A DNA stretch of 64,000 bases from Haloterrigena turkmenica DSM 5511 (GTDB lineage: Archaea > Halobacteriota > Halobacteria > Halobacteriales > Natrialbaceae). The notes beneath the pieces are model-generated. The model was not told where the DNA came from, did no database searches, and was given only the letters and a program-made list of their open reading frames with translations. Positions 16,569-26,294 of the stretch are shown here, one piece after another. The stretch spans positions 186,001 through 250,000 of the forward strand of contig NC_013743.1 of the NCBI RefSeq assembly GCF_000025325.1. The letters run 5' to 3'. A program made the translations under genes and the position numbers. How positions within the stretch are numbered: the first letter of the stretch is position 1; every line of letters starts with the position of its first letter.

Positions 16569-17243
16569 TCACGGCCGACCGACCGCGTCGTGCCGACGGA
16601 CGAGGTAGTAGCCCGCCACGATCGGCTGGAGCGGCGGCACGAACAGGCTCAGGAAGGCGATCCCGAGGTAGAGCGCCGGGTTCGGTCGCCACGAGCGGGT
16701 TCGCGTGCAGACGTAGGCCGCGTCCCGGTGGATGGCGACCGGGAACGAGCCGATGGCGACGGTTCCCGCGAGACCGACGGCGGCAGCCAGCAGCCCCGGA
16801 ATCGTGAAGACGATCGCGACGGCGGCGGCGACGAACCCGAACAGCGTCGTCGCGAGCGACACCGCCACGACGAGCCACCAGTCCGATCGGCCCGCCGGCG
16901 TCCCGAACCGTCTGTGTCTGCGCACGAGATAGGCGACGCCCGCGATCGGGGCCGAGACGAGCGCGGCGGCGGCGTTGAGCCACGGGTTCGGCGTCCAGTT
17001 CCCGCCGGCCCGCGGTCGCCGTCGAATCCGTCGCGCGTCGAAGAAGATCGCGACGAGTAGCCCGAGCGTCAGGGCGGTGTAGCCGAACCCGCTGAGGAGC
17101 AACAACACGAACTGGAGGCCGGGAACGCCCGGTTCTGTGTCCTGTAAGACCCCGACGATTCCGACCCCGACGATCGGCGGAAACAGGTAGAGCAACCGCT
17201 CGACGATCCGGGCCCAATCGATCTCGTCGACGTGTGTGCTCAT
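16569..17243 (-). CDS. Multi-pass membrane protein of unknown function
   Basis: 224 residues with six to seven hydrophobic segments and basic loops (FFDARRIRRRPRAGG, YLVRRHRRFG, YYLVRRHDAVGRP). A recurring theme, NPWLNAAAALVSAPIAGVAYLVRRH and NPALYLGIAFLSLFVPPLQPIVAGYYLVRRH, suggests an internal duplication of a two-helix unit ending in a Y-LVRRH motif. I do not recognise the family. It is convergent with the histidine kinase gene and faces away from hemL. Confidence 0.65.
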   Translation of the reverse strand: MSTHVDEIDWARIVERLLYLFPPIVGVGIVGVLQDTEPGVPGLQFVLLLLSGFGYTALTLGLLVAIFFDARRIRRRPRAGGNWTPNPWLNAAAALVSAPIAGVAYLVRRHRRFGTPAGRSDWWLVVAVSLATTLFGFVAAAVAIVFTIPGLLAAAVGLAGTVAIGSFPVAIHRDAAYVCTRTRSWRPNPALYLGIAFLSLFVPPLQPIVAGYYLVRRHDAVGRP

Positions 17244-17402
17244 TCCGAGCGCGAGTCGTGTGGCGCCTCGGCGGTCGGCTGCGATGCCACCGGCGGCCGG
17301 TTCTCCTCCCGTGTCGCCGCTGATCGGTCGGTCCGCCCTCGCTCTCGCGCCCCCGTCGTCTCCTCCCGCGCCGGGGAGACCGATTCGCGGCTCACGATCC
17401 GA

Positions 17403-18749
17403 TCACAGCGCGTGCTTGTACGCCTCGAGGGTCTCCTCGACGTCGTCTTCGGTGTGGCCGTAGCTGACGAACTGGCACTCGAACTGGTTCTGCGAGAGGA
17501 AGACCCCCTGCTCTTTCATCTGGCCCCAGAAGATGCGCCGCCAGCGCTCGGTCTCTGCGTTTTTCACGTCGCCGGCGTTCTTGGGACTGTAGTCGTAGCG
17601 CGGGCAGGTCGGGTCCTGCCGGCAGCCGGCCGGACACTGCTCCTCGAGGGAGTCCGGTCCGGGGCCTTCGCGCGTGAAGATCACCTTGAACATGCTGTCG
17701 GTGCCGGTGACCGTATAACTCGGGGCCTGATCGGCGACGATGTCGGTCAGGCCGCGGCGCAGGCGGTCGCCCAGCCCGTTGACGTGCTCGTAGACGTCGT
17801 TCTCCGCGGCGAACTTGAGGGTCTCGAGCCCGGCTGCCATCGTGACGGGGTGGCCGGAGAAGGTGCCGGCCTGGAAGACGTCGCCGGAGGGGGTGAACTG
17901 CTCGACGATTTCGGCGCGGCCGCCGATAGCGCCGACCGGGAAGCCGCCGCCGATTATCTTGCCGAACGTGGTCAGGTCGGGCGTGACGCCGAACTCGCTC
18001 TGGGCGCAACCGAGGCCGCCGACGCGGAAGCCGGTGATGACCTCGTCGAAAATCAGCAGGGAGCCGTGCTCGTCGGTGATCTCCCGGAGGAACTCGTGGT
18101 AGCCCTCTTCGGGGTAAACGATGCCGTAGTTACCCAGGATGGGTTCGGTGAGGACCGCCGCGATGTCGTCGCCGTGTTCCTCGAAGACCTCGCGAACCGC
18201 GTCCTCGTCGTTGAACGGCACCGGCAGCGTGTGCTCGGCGAACGACTGGGGGATCCCGGCCGACGAGGGACGCGGGTTCTCGTGGTCGCCCTCGACCAGC
18301 GTCGACTCTTGGGCGCCGTGGTAGCCCCCCTGCATGACGACGATCTTGTTCCGGCCGGTGTACCCGCGTGCGAGTCGGACCGCGGAGGTGGTGGCCTCGG
18401 TGCCCGAGTTGACGAAGCGAATCTTCTCGACGCTGGGGACGTGGCGGACGACGAACTCCGCCAGATCGACCTCGACCTCGGTCGGGGTGCCGTACATCGG
18501 CCCCTCGCTGGCCTTCTGCTGGATGCCCGCCTGGACGGGTTCGGGGAGGTCGTGGCCGAGCAGGAGTGGACCGAGACCCAGCACCCAGTCGACGTAGCGG
18601 TTGCCGTCGGCGTCGATGACGTGGCCGCCCTCGCCCTTCTGTACGAAGAACGGGTAGGGTTCGATCGCCGCGCGAACCGCCGAGTTGACTCCGCCGGGCA
18701 TGACCGACAGCGCCCGATCGTACAGGTCGCGAGAGTTGTCGTCGTTCAT
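17403..18749 (-). CDS. hemL: Glutamate-1-semialdehyde 2,1-aminomutase
   Basis: A 448-residue class-III PLP enzyme. The N-terminus has the GSAM signature ([19 protein letters not shown]), and the PLP lysine lies in [18 protein letters not shown] after [12 protein letters not shown]. It converts glutamate-1-semialdehyde to 5-aminolevulinate, the C5 route to all tetrapyrroles. A haloarchaeal insertion, [19 protein letters not shown] near residue 375, adds three cysteines. hemB lies 3.3 kb away on the same strand, separated by the glnK/amt genes; together they would feed siroheme (for NirA) and heme (for the NO reductase). The start at 18749 gives the standard N-terminus. Confidence 0.95.
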   Translation of the reverse strand: MNDDNSRDLYDRALSVMPGGVNSAVRAAIEPYPFFVQKGEGGHVIDADGNRYVDWVLGLGPLLLGHDLPEPVQAGIQQKASEGPMYGTPTEVEVDLAEFVVRHVPSVEKIRFVNSGTEATTSAVRLARGYTGRNKIVVMQGGYHGAQESTLVEGDHENPRPSSAGIPQSFAEHTLPVPFNDEDAVREVFEEHGDDIAAVLTEPILGNYGIVYPEEGYHEFLREITDEHGSLLIFDEVITGFRVGGLGCAQSEFGVTPDLTTFGKIIGGGFPVGAIGGRAEIVEQFTPSGDVFQAGTFSGHPVTMAAGLETLKFAAENDVYEHVNGLGDRLRRGLTDIVADQAPSYTVTGTDSMFKVIFTREGPGPDSLEEQCPAGCRQDPTCPRYDYSPKNAGDVKNAETERWRRIFWGQMKEQGVFLSQNQFECQFVSYGHTEDDVEETLEAYKHAL

Positions 18750-18909
18750 ATTCCAGCCTTGGCCATGGGACGGGAAAGTAGTACCGAGGTTCGCTCGTCG
18801 TCGCGTCCCGTCCGGGCCTCGCGGCGCTCTCGGCGAGCGGTCAGGTGACGTCCGAAGCGAAGAGGGCGATGGAATCACCGAACCCATCCTCTGTGATGTG
18901 ATCCCGCGC

Positions 18910-19287
18910 TTAGACGGCGTCCTTCCCGGTCTTTCCCGTCCGGATCTGGTACGCGTCCTCGACGGGCAGGACGAAGATCTTGCCGTCGCCCGGTTCGCCG
19001 GTATTGGCGGCCTCGCCGATGGCTTCGACGACGTCTTCGGTCGGGACGTCAGCGACGACGCACTCGACTTTGACCTTCTGGTGGAGGTCGACCGTGTACT
19101 CCTCGCCGCGCCACTGGCCCTTCTTGGCGGGCTGGGAGCCGCGACCGGAGACGTTGGTGACCGTCAGCGACGGTGCACCGACCTCGGCGAGTGCCTTTTT
19201 GACCTCACCGAGACGGTCCGGGCGGATGATCGCGGTGATCATCTCGAGGTCGCCGTCGTTCGACTCGTTGCCGTCAGCGTCGGTCAT
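18910..19287 (-). CDS. glnK: PII nitrogen regulatory protein GlnK
   Basis: 125 residues; the PII core runs from Met16 ([18 protein letters not shown]) to the end. The T-loop is intact ([21 protein letters not shown], with the Tyr that is uridylylated in bacteria), the B-loop is [12 protein letters not shown] and the C-loop [10 protein letters not shown]. It senses ATP/ADP and 2-oxoglutarate and blocks Amt channels or tunes glutamine synthetase. It differs from the PII domain fused to the adjacent Amt at only about 12 positions, nearly all conservative, so the two are recent duplicates. It has its own promoter copy and is separated from amt by a hairpin array. Confidence 0.95.
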   Translation of the reverse strand: MTDADGNESNDGDLEMITAIIRPDRLGEVKKALAEVGAPSLTVTNVSGRGSQPAKKGQWRGEEYTVDLHQKVKVECVVADVPTEDVVEAIGEAANTGEPGDGKIFVLPVEDAYQIRTGKTGKDAV

Positions 19288-19380
19288 CTCGCCACCTCGC
19301 GATTCGCCGTCGGCGGTACCGCTGGACTTTCGGCCGCGAAAATCCGGGCGCTGGCCCTGCGTATCTGTAGCGTCACGCTC

Positions 19381-19434
19381 GTTTCCGACGGACTACTACC
19401 AAGTAAGGGTTAGCGTTGACACACAGGCAATAAT
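19381..19434 (-). promoter_or_regulatory. glnK control region, shared with amt-glnK
   Basis: Read on the plus strand, this segment is GTTTCCGACGGACT-N9-TAAGGGTTAGCGTT-N11-AATAAT. The same blocks with the same spacings occur at 21685-21738 upstream of amt-glnK, while the N9 and N11 spacers are unrelated. The gene start at 19287 is about 95-145 bases away, so a leader of appreciable length is expected. Conserved islands in a diverged background suggest binding sites for a nitrogen regulator. Confidence 0.5.
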
Positions 19435-19706
19435 GTGTGCGAACAGTCCGAATCTGACAAACCAATAGGTGGATTAATGAGTCGAAGGGAATCTACGACG
19501 GTATCTCTCGGGGAAGTATCGATATCCGTTCAAACGAAACCGCATCAGACACGGTGTAGGGTGACACGATCGAAACGGAATCAGTCCCCACCCGATCGTC
19601 GGTCTGTCGACAACGATCGGTGGCGCCCGGTTCGGAGCGGGCGCCGAACGGCCGAGTGTCAGAGGCATCGCGGAACGTGGGTCGCGCGAGCACGAGCGTA
19701 CTCACA

Positions 19707-19855
19707 GTGGTTCGAGAGAGCTTTGCTCTCTCGTCATCAAGCGAAGCCTTCGGCTTCGCAGACCTCGCGGAGCGAAGCTCCGCTCAGTCACGAAACGGCG
19801 AAGCCGTTTCGAACGACTTCGCCGTTTGCATAGCCGAGGGGGCTTCGCCGCCTCG
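19707..19855. repeat. Array of compact hairpins downstream of amt-glnK
   Basis: Five stem-loops and one degenerate one occupy 150 bases. Perfect: CGAGAGAGC-TTT-GCTCTCTCG (19713-19733), GCGAAGCC-TTC-GGCTTCGC (19741-19759), GCGGAGC-GAA-GCTCCGC (19767-19783), CGAAACGGC-GAA-GCCGTTTCG (19791-19811). With one mismatch: AACGAC-TTC-GCCGTT (19812-19827) and CGAGGGGGC-TTC-GCCGCCTCG (19835-19855). The first four loop centres are 25-27 bases apart. The first hairpin has the flanks GTGGTTCGA (19707-19715) and TCGTCATCA (19731-19739), also found at 27.6 and 61.1 kb. The array begins about 60 bases past the amt-glnK stop. Confidence 0.85.
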
Positions 19856-19914
19856 CTTCGCTCGCAGAACGCGTCTCGGCGGAACGCGCGTGTGACGACC
19901 GGCGCGTCCCGCGC

Positions 19915-21582
19915 TTAGACGGCATCCTGTCCGGTCTTACCGGTCCGGACCTGGTAGGCGTCCTCGACGGGCAGGACGAAGATCTTGCCGTCACCGGGTT
20001 CGCCGGTGTTAGCGGCCTCGCCGATGGCTTCGACGACGTCCTGGGCCGGGATGTCGGCGACGACGCACTCGATCTTGACCTTCTGGTGGAGGTCGACCGT
20101 GTACTCCTCGCCGCGCCACTGGCCCTTCTTGGCGGGCTGGGAGCCGCGGCCAGAGACGTTGGTGACCGTCAGCGACGGCGCGCCGATCTCGGCGAGCCCC
20201 TTCTTGACGTCGCCCAGCTTGTCGGGGCGGATGATCGCGGTGATCATCTTAAGCTCGCCGTCGTTGGGCTTGCCGCCATCGGTGCGAATGACCTTGCCGT
20301 CGTCCGTTCCGCCATCGGTCGCGACGTCAGGCTGACCGAACTCGGGGTAGGTGTCGACGCCGTGTTCGGAGACGTCGAGTCCGTTGCGCTCGTGTTCGGG
20401 CGTGACTCGAGCCTGACCCGCCAGCTTGAAGAGGAACCAGATGAGGGCGGTCATGCCGACCGTCCAGACGGTGATGGCGACGACGCCGGTAACCTGAGCG
20501 ACGAACGCTTCGGGGCGGGTGGCACCGAGTTCGTTCATGTACTCGGTCGTGGCGACGACCGGGAACAGCAGCGTCCCGAGGACGCCGGCCGAGCCGTGCA
20601 CGGGGAAGACCGCACAGACGTCGTCGATACCAATGCTCTCGGTGAGTCCGAAGACGATGGGGAGTTGTGCGCCGGCGAGCGTACCGACGAGGATCGCGCC
20701 CCACCAGGTCGAGGCGTCGGGGATCGCGGTAATCCCGACGAGGCCGGCGAGCAGGCCGTTTGCAACGTAGAGCGTGTCAACCTTGCCGGTCTTGAGCAGC
20801 GCGACGAGGCCGGCACCCATCGCCCCGCAGGCCATCGAGAGCGTGGTGGTCAGGGCGACGCGACCGAGGATGGCTCCGTCGAAGGAGCCCTCGGTGAAGA
20901 TCGCCGAAGTCCCGACGTTGAAGCCGTACCAGCCGAACGCGAGGATGAGCGTTCCGAGCACGGCGAAGGTCAGCGAGTGACCGGGAATGACGTTGGCGCT
21001 CCCGTCGTCGTTGTACCGGTCCATGCGCGGTCCGAGGATCCACGCGGCGGTGAGTCCGGCGATGCCGCCCATGCCGTGGACGATCATTCCGCCCGCGAAG
21101 TCGGAGAACGGCGTGCCGACGATCGACTCGACGTGGCCGCCGGCCCAGGTCATTCCGGTAACGACTGGGTAGATGACCGCGGCCAGCAGGAAGGTGTACG
21201 TAACGTACGCGCGGAGTTTCGCACGGCCGGCGACGGCCCCGGAAACGATGGTTGCCGCCGTCATCGCGAAGACGGCGCCGTACAACCAGTCCATCCAGCT
21301 GACAGCCTCGGCGTTGAACTGGAACGCGAAGCCGTTGCCGGCCACGAGTCCCTCAACGGTCGATCCGATCAGGAAGAACACCGTCACGCCGACCGACCAG
21401 GTCAGCAGGTTCTTCGTCAGCTGGTTGGCGACGTTCTTTGAGCGCACCTGCCCCGCCTCGAGCATGGCGAAGCCGGCGTGCATGAAGAAGATCAGGAACG
21501 TCGCGACCAGGATCCACGTGTAGTTGACCGCCTCCATCAGCATCTCGATCTCCGTTTCGCTCTGCAAGAGTGTCGGCTCCAT
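19915..21582 (-). CDS. amt: Ammonium transporter fused to a C-terminal PII (GlnK) domain
   Basis: One uninterrupted 555-residue frame. Residues 1 to about 405 are an Amt/MEP/Rh channel of about 11 helices, with [19 protein letters not shown], the twin-His region [10 protein letters not shown] and [11 protein letters not shown]. Residues 406-445 are an acidic/Gly linker ([22 protein letters not shown]). Residues 446-555 are a complete PII domain with an intact T-loop ([20 protein letters not shown]). Since GlnK normally docks on the cytoplasmic face of the Amt trimer, the fusion supplies a built-in gate regulator. No frameshift or stop lies at the junction. The free glnK downstream on the same strand encodes a nearly identical PII domain. 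Confidence 0.95.
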   Translation of the reverse strand: MEPTLLQSETEIEMLMEAVNYTWILVATFLIFFMHAGFAMLEAGQVRSKNVANQLTKNLLTWSVGVTVFFLIGSTVEGLVAGNGFAFQFNAEAVSWMDWLYGAVFAMTAATIVSGAVAGRAKLRAYVTYTFLLAAVIYPVVTGMTWAGGHVESIVGTPFSDFAGGMIVHGMGGIAGLTAAWILGPRMDRYNDDGSANVIPGHSLTFAVLGTLILAFGWYGFNVGTSAIFTEGSFDGAILGRVALTTTLSMACGAMGAGLVALLKTGKVDTLYVANGLLAGLVGITAIPDASTWWGAILVGTLAGAQLPIVFGLTESIGIDDVCAVFPVHGSAGVLGTLLFPVVATTEYMNELGATRPEAFVAQVTGVVAITVWTVGMTALIWFLFKLAGQARVTPEHERNGLDVSEHGVDTYPEFGQPDVATDGGTDDGKVIRTDGGKPNDGELKMITAIIRPDKLGDVKKGLAEIGAPSLTVTNVSGRGSQPAKKGQWRGEEYTVDLHQKVKIECVVADIPAQDVVEAIGEAANTGEPGDGKIFVLPVEDAYQVRTGKTGQDAV

Positions 21583-21684
21583 CAGGCGACCACCCCGGTT
21601 GCGATCGATTCCCCACTGATACGTTGTAGACGTTTGTCCATGTCTGCTTCGTTCGAGCCCATGGTTGTCTGCTTAATCACGTCT

Positions 21685-21738
21685 GATTCCGATGGACTTG
21701 CTTCATATAAGGGTTAGTGTTTAAGAGCGTCCAATAAT
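21685..21738 (-). promoter_or_regulatory. amt-glnK control region with TATA box
   Basis: Plus-strand reading: GATTCCGATGGACT-N9-TAAGGGTTAGTGTT-N11-AATAAT, matching the glnK control region block by block. In the gene's direction the core reads AACACTAACCCTTATATGAAG, so TTATATG (about 21703-21710) can serve as TATA box with the AACACTAA element directly upstream. The predicted transcript would have a leader of about 100 bases before the ATG at 21582. Confidence 0.55.
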
Positions 21739-22085
21739 CGGGGCGTAATAGGTGCATACGATCAAATCTAGAGGGGATTTAATGTGTATAAGGCTATTCG
21801 ATCTTGCGGATTTTTCGCACCGTGGTTATATATTCTCTCTTTGTAAACCCGGAAAAACTCCGTCGAGTCCGGATCTCGGCCGCGAGACTCCGATATCGCG
21901 GCTCGAGCGACCCCGCGACGCTCGCGCGCGGCAGATGTTGCCACCTGTGCGAGCACGATCGAACCGAATGGACGTTCGTCCGAATGCCGGGCGTCGACGG
22001 TCAAACCCACCGGCCGATCGACTCGATTCGGACTCGATATGGTAATTGTCGAGTGTCCGCTTGCAACGAAATCGACGTGACCGCC
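21739..22085. other. Gene-free stretch upstream of the amt-glnK control region
   Basis: 347 bases with AT-rich patches (TTTAATGTGTATAAGG at 21778-21793, GTTATATATTCTC at 21825-21837) that look like promoter sequence but face no gene on the plus strand. The hemB gene ends at its distal edge. No supportable frame or repeat is seen. Confidence 0.4.
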
Positions 22086-23111
22086 CTACTGGCCGGCAGG
22101 CAGTCGCCGCGCCACGTCCTCCGCGAAGTAGGTCAGAATCAGATCCGCGCCCGCGCGTTTGATCGACAGCAGCGACTCGAGCGCTACCTCCTCTAAATCC
22201 AGCCATCCTTTCTCGGCGGCGGCGTGGAGCATCGCGTACTCGCCGGAGACGTTGTAGGCGGCGACCGGGTGGTCGAACTCCCGACGCACCGCGCTGACGA
22301 TGTCGAGATAGGGGAGGGCGGGCTTGACCATCATGACGTCGGCGCCCTGCTCGGCGTCGAGGCGAACCTCTCGCAGCGCCTCGCGAGAGTTCGCGGGGTC
22401 CATCTGATAGTGGCGCCGGTTGCCAAAGGAGGGCGCGCCGTCGGCGGCGTCCCGGAACGGGCCGTAGAAGGCGCTCTCGTACTTGGCCGCGTAGCTCATG
22501 ATCGGGACGTGTTCGTACCCCGCGCTATCGAGGGCTTCGCGGATCGTTCCGACCATGCCGTCCATCATACCGCTCGGGGCGACCATGTCCGCGCCCGCAC
22601 GGGCGTGGGAGATAACGATTTTCTCGAGCGCCTCGAGCGTCGCGTCGTTATCGACGGTCAGCGTCGGTTCGCAGGCCGGGCCGTCTTCGGCGACACCGCT
22701 TTCGTTCCGGAGCTCCTCCTCGAGGGGACCGCAGTGGCCGTGGTCGGTGTACTCGCAGAGACAGACGTCGGTGATGACGTACGCGTCAGTTTCGCTCGTG
22801 ATCCGGCGAAGCGCTTCCTGAATGACGCCGTCCTCGGCCCACGCGCGGGTTCCCTCGGGGTCCTTCGACTCGGGGATGCCGAACAGCATGACCGCCTCGA
22901 CGCCGGTCTCGAGGACTTCCTCGACGCGGGCGACGGCCTCGTCGATCGGTACCCGCTCGTGACCGGGCATCGACTCGATCGGTACCCGCTCGTCGGTCGT
23001 CGCGTCGACGAACACCGGCGCGATCAGGTCGGTCGGCTCGAGGCTCGTCTCGCTGACGAGGCCGCGCACCCGATCTCGTCGGAGTCGCCGCGGACGATGT
23101 GTGAGATCCAT
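22086..23111 (-). CDS. hemB: Porphobilinogen synthase (5-aminolevulinate dehydratase)
   Basis: 341 residues, typical for HemB. Key blocks in order: [17 protein letters not shown], the zinc-ligand cluster [12 protein letters not shown] (near residue 130), the Schiff-base region [16 protein letters not shown] with [16 protein letters not shown], and the second lysine in [13 protein letters not shown]. It condenses two 5-aminolevulinate molecules to porphobilinogen. The cysteine-rich site indicates the zinc-dependent class. The ORF extends far upstream but that part is arginine-rich antisense sequence; the Met at 23111 gives the standard start. It is divergent from an MFS gene 213 bases away and belongs functionally with hemL. 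Confidence 0.95.
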   Translation of the reverse strand: MDLTHRPRRLRRDRVRGLVSETSLEPTDLIAPVFVDATTDERVPIESMPGHERVPIDEAVARVEEVLETGVEAVMLFGIPESKDPEGTRAWAEDGVIQEALRRITSETDAYVITDVCLCEYTDHGHCGPLEEELRNESGVAEDGPACEPTLTVDNDATLEALEKIVISHARAGADMVAPSGMMDGMVGTIREALDSAGYEHVPIMSYAAKYESAFYGPFRDAADGAPSFGNRRHYQMDPANSREALREVRLDAEQGADVMMVKPALPYLDIVSAVRREFDHPVAAYNVSGEYAMLHAAAEKGWLDLEEVALESLLSIKRAGADLILTYFAEDVARRLPAGQ

Positions 23112-23324
23112 ACTCGTCTCTTCGGCGGGAGTCGCAAAAGAATCACGCTCGCCCGGTCTCGCGGCTCGAGTCGGGTCGCTCGACCGACTCGAGGCGTCGA
23201 CTGCCGGTAGCAACACCGTCATGGGGCGGGACCGGTGACTCTCGAGTAGCGTTTTCGTACCGACTGCCGAGAGACGTGCCCCGATGATCGAGCCGGAACC
23301 CGAACCTGATTTCGACGTGAACTG

Positions 23325-24497
23325 ATGCGCTGGCGATACAACGAAACCGTCCTCGCGGCGTGTACGCTCGCCTTTCTGGCGACGATGGCCGCCCGGCTGG
23401 TCATCAGCCCTGTCGTCCCCCAGATCACCGATTCCTTCGGCGTCTCGAACGCCGTCATCGGGCTCGCGCTGACGGGGATGTGGATGGCCTACTTCCTCGC
23501 GCAGTTCCCCAGCGGCATCCTCGCCGACAGGTACGGCGAACGGCGCATCATTCTGGTCGCGGTCGGCGGGACGGCGATCGCGAGCGCGCTTCTCGCGTTC
23601 GCACCGCTGTTCCCGCTGTTCGTGCTCTTCGTGGCGGCGCTCGGGTTCGTCGCTGGCCTCCACTACAGCGTCGCCACGTCGCTGCTGACCCGGACCTACG
23701 ACGAGATCGGCGCCGCGATCGGCGTTCACAACAGCGGCGGCCCCATCGCGGGACTCGTCGTGCCGCCGGTGGCCGCCTGGATCGGCGTCCGCTACGGCTG
23801 GCGGGCCGCGATCGCGGTCGGCGTCGTCGTGGCCGTCCCGATCTTCCTCCTGTTCGCCCGCGCGGTCCGGCCGATCGAGCCCCAGCGCCCCGACCAGCCG
23901 ATGGCCGAACGGTTCGAACTCGGGCCGCTGGTGGAACTGCTCGGGCGGCCGAAGATCGCCTTCACGGTCGCGCTGGCCGTGCTGGGGGATTTCGTCTGGC
24001 AGGCCGTCGCCTCGTTCCTGCCGACCTTTCTCGTCGCATATCGCGGCCAGTCGGCGACGACGGCGAGCCTCGTCTTCGGCGGCTACTTCCTCGTCCAGGG
24101 GATCACGGGGGTCGGGGTAGGTGCGGCATCGGATCGTTACGGTCGCGAGGTCGCCACGGCGGGCTGTATGCTCCTCGCCGTCGCGGGCATCGCCGTGCTG
24201 CTGGCGGTTCCGGGACTCCCTGCCGTCGCGGGCGCGGTCGTCCTCCTCGGGATCGGCCTCGGCTGGGGCGGGGCGTTACTCCCCCGGTTCATGGACCACC
24301 TCTCGGCGGCGGAGCGAAGCGCGGGCTTCGGGCTCGTCCGCACCGTCTACGGCTTCGTCGGTGCGCTCGGATCGGTCGTCACGGGCACGCTGGCCGATCT
24401 CTTCGGCTGGGGCGTCTCCTTCGGCTTCCTCGCCGCGTTGCTCGCGCTCGTCTTCGTCGCTCTGGCGGTCAACCGGGCGTTCTCGCTGGGCTACTGA
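23325..24497 (+). CDS. Major facilitator superfamily transporter
   Basis: 390 residues with 12 predicted helices. The conserved MFS loop motif 2-3 is [12 protein letters not shown] (G-x-x-x-D-R-x-G-R/E-R-x) near residue 70, and a matching loop is [10 protein letters not shown] in the C-terminal half. The substrate is not evident. Relatives in haloarchaea are annotated as generic MFS or oxalate/formate-antiporter-like carriers. The helix-4 region [15 protein letters not shown] and helix-5 [16 protein letters not shown] contain polar residues that could form the binding site. It is divergent from hemB and is followed by a small zinc-finger gene. Confidence 0.85.
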   Translation: MRWRYNETVLAACTLAFLATMAARLVISPVVPQITDSFGVSNAVIGLALTGMWMAYFLAQFPSGILADRYGERRIILVAVGGTAIASALLAFAPLFPLFVLFVAALGFVAGLHYSVATSLLTRTYDEIGAAIGVHNSGGPIAGLVVPPVAAWIGVRYGWRAAIAVGVVVAVPIFLLFARAVRPIEPQRPDQPMAERFELGPLVELLGRPKIAFTVALAVLGDFVWQAVASFLPTFLVAYRGQSATTASLVFGGYFLVQGITGVGVGAASDRYGREVATAGCMLLAVAGIAVLLAVPGLPAVAGAVVLLGIGLGWGGALLPRFMDHLSAAERSAGFGLVRTVYGFVGALGSVVTGTLADLFGWGVSFGFLAALLALVFVALAVNRAFSLGY

Positions 24498-24624
24498 GAT
24501 ACCGGACGATAGCACAACCCGCGCTCGAGTCGAGACCCGGCTGTTGTTACGGTCGAAGCACGCGGCGCCGTACTCTCCGAGAACTCACACTTCGCTTATC
24601 CGTTCTCTCGGGAAAGGAGCGAGC

Positions 24625-24780
24625 ATGGGAGCACGGCCACAACGAAAGGGTGCGGCGCGGTGTACGAACTGTGGCAAGGTAATGGCTGTCTGGTTTTCGG
24701 ACGGCGGCGACGAGGTCCGTCCCATCGGAAGCGCGAGCGGCTGTCCCTGCGGCGAGAGCTCGTTTCGCGTGTTCGACTGA
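24625..24780 (+). CDS. Small zinc-finger protein (51 aa)
   Basis: A 51-residue frame starting at an ATG preceded by GGAAAGGAGCGAGC, which contains a GGAG Shine-Dalgarno sequence. The protein has CTNCG near residue 13 and CPCG near residue 40, so it can bind one zinc through a CxxC...CxC arrangement, like many haloarchaeal micro-proteins with single zinc ribbons. Function unknown. A run of six T residues follows it at 24815-24820, just before the TrmB-type regulator. Confidence 0.75.
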   Translation: MGARPQRKGAARCTNCGKVMAVWFSDGGDEVRPIGSASGCPCGESSFRVFD

Positions 24781-24814
24781 CCGTCACATGACGGGGCGGC
24801 GTTGGCAAGCCGCG

Positions 24815-24820
24815 TTTTTT
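24815..24820 (+). terminator. T-run terminator after the zinc-finger gene
   Basis: Six consecutive T bases 35 bases after the stop, flanked by GC-rich sequence, match the oligo-T signal that is sufficient for archaeal termination. It directly precedes the GTG start of the regulator gene at 24846. Confidence 0.5.
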
Positions 24821-24845
24821 CCCTGTCTCTCGCTGATAAACGTGC

Positions 24846-25646
24846 GTGTCCAACGCTGAGGAAGCGGTCATGGCCCTCGAGGAACTGGGGCTGACCGAGT
24901 ACGAGGCACGGTGTTTCGTCGCCCTCACGCGAATCTCGAGGGGAACCGCCAAGGAGGTGAGCCAGGTCGCTGACATCCCGCGCTCGCGAGTGTACGATAC
25001 CATCGAGCGTCTCGATCGGAAGGGACTCGTCAACGTCCAGCAGACCGAGCCCCGCGAGTACAAGGCCGTCGCGGTCGACACGGCCTGTCGGCGCATCCGC
25101 GAGGACTACGACTCCCGGATCAACGCCGCGGAGAACGCGCTCGGCAACCTCAAAACTCCGGACTCGACGGACGACGAGGGGATGTGGGCGATCACCCAGA
25201 ACGAACACGTCACCGACCGCGTCGTCACGTTCCTCGAGGACGCCGACGACGCGGTCCACTACCTCGTGCCGGCGCCCGAGGTGGCCGAAACGCGGATTGT
25301 CGAGGCGCTGGCGTCGGCCGCCGACCGCGGCGTCGCCGTCTATATCGAAGTGCCGACCGAGGACGAACGCGAGGAGTTCGCCGACGCGGTCCCGGGGGCC
25401 GATGTCGCGCTCTCGCCCGATATCGCGACGACGAACGAAATCCACTCGGAGTGGCCCGGTCAGTTGCTCATGGCCGATCAGGAATCGATCGTCGCGACCG
25501 GGATCAAGGAGAGCGATCTCCCCGACGTGACCCAGCAGGTGGCGGTCTGGACCTACGGTCACGACCACGGCTTCGCCGTCTGGATGCGAGAACTGCTCGA
25601 CGATCGCCTCGAGATCCGCCACGAGGAGCGCTCCCTCGAGGAGTGA
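24846..25646 (+). CDS. TrmB-family transcriptional regulator
   Basis: 266 residues starting with GTG. The N-terminal winged helix (residues 5-75) reads ALEELGLTEYEARCFVALTRI..GTAKEVSQVADIPRSRVYDTIERLDRKGLV, the classic TrmB pattern. A coiled stretch follows, then a C-terminal phospholipase-D-like/TrmB sensor domain with WAITQNEHVTDRVVTFLEDA and WMRELLDDRLEIRHEE. Archaeal TrmB proteins sense sugars or other metabolites and control sugar transport or central metabolism. It neighbours a ferredoxin gene downstream (87 bases), but a strong promoter for that gene lies between, so they need not be co-transcribed. Confidence 0.88.
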   Translation: MSNAEEAVMALEELGLTEYEARCFVALTRISRGTAKEVSQVADIPRSRVYDTIERLDRKGLVNVQQTEPREYKAVAVDTACRRIREDYDSRINAAENALGNLKTPDSTDDEGMWAITQNEHVTDRVVTFLEDADDAVHYLVPAPEVAETRIVEALASAADRGVAVYIEVPTEDEREEFADAVPGADVALSPDIATTNEIHSEWPGQLLMADQESIVATGIKESDLPDVTQQVAVWTYGHDHGFAVWMRELLDDRLEIRHEERSLEE

Positions 25647-26057
<411 letters not shown>

Positions 26058-26074
26058 GCCGCGACCGATATCAG

Positions 26075-26239
26075 CTACTCGGCGCGATCGACGTCCACTT
26101 TCTCCTTGAGCGTCTCGAGGCCGTCGGCTTCCGCGAGCTCCTGTAAGCGCTCGCGGAAGTGTTCCTCACAGAGACCCACTTTGAGACCGTCCGATTCGGC
26201 GGCGAACGCGGCCTCGCGGTCACAGTAGTGGCAGTTCAT
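26075..26239 (-). CDS. Small zinc-finger protein (54 aa, DUF6757-like)
   Basis: Found by reading the reverse strand; the frame is 54 codons. It starts MNCHYCDREAAF and contains LCEEHF, giving a CxxC...CxxH zinc site, then a charged helix (RERLQELAEADGLETLKEK). I recall this pattern from the haloarchaeal family DUF6757, but that name is from memory. It ends 18 bases from the convergent ferredoxin gene. Function unknown. Confidence 0.75.
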   Translation of the reverse strand: MNCHYCDREAAFAAESDGLKVGLCEEHFRERLQELAEADGLETLKEKVDVDRAE

Positions 26240-26294
26240 ACCCCTGCCTTGGGACCACGATGCATTGAACCCTCCGCTATCGGCTAAGGTTGTC

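Noticed and set aside
19707-19855. CRISPR array
   Set aside because: Regular 26-base pitch, but the repeated parts are different hairpins, not identical repeats with unique spacers, and there are no cas genes.
21804-22196. Plus-strand frame of 130 codons upstream of hemB's end
   Set aside because: AT-rich start but arginine-rich translation overlapping hemB antisense; no family resemblance.
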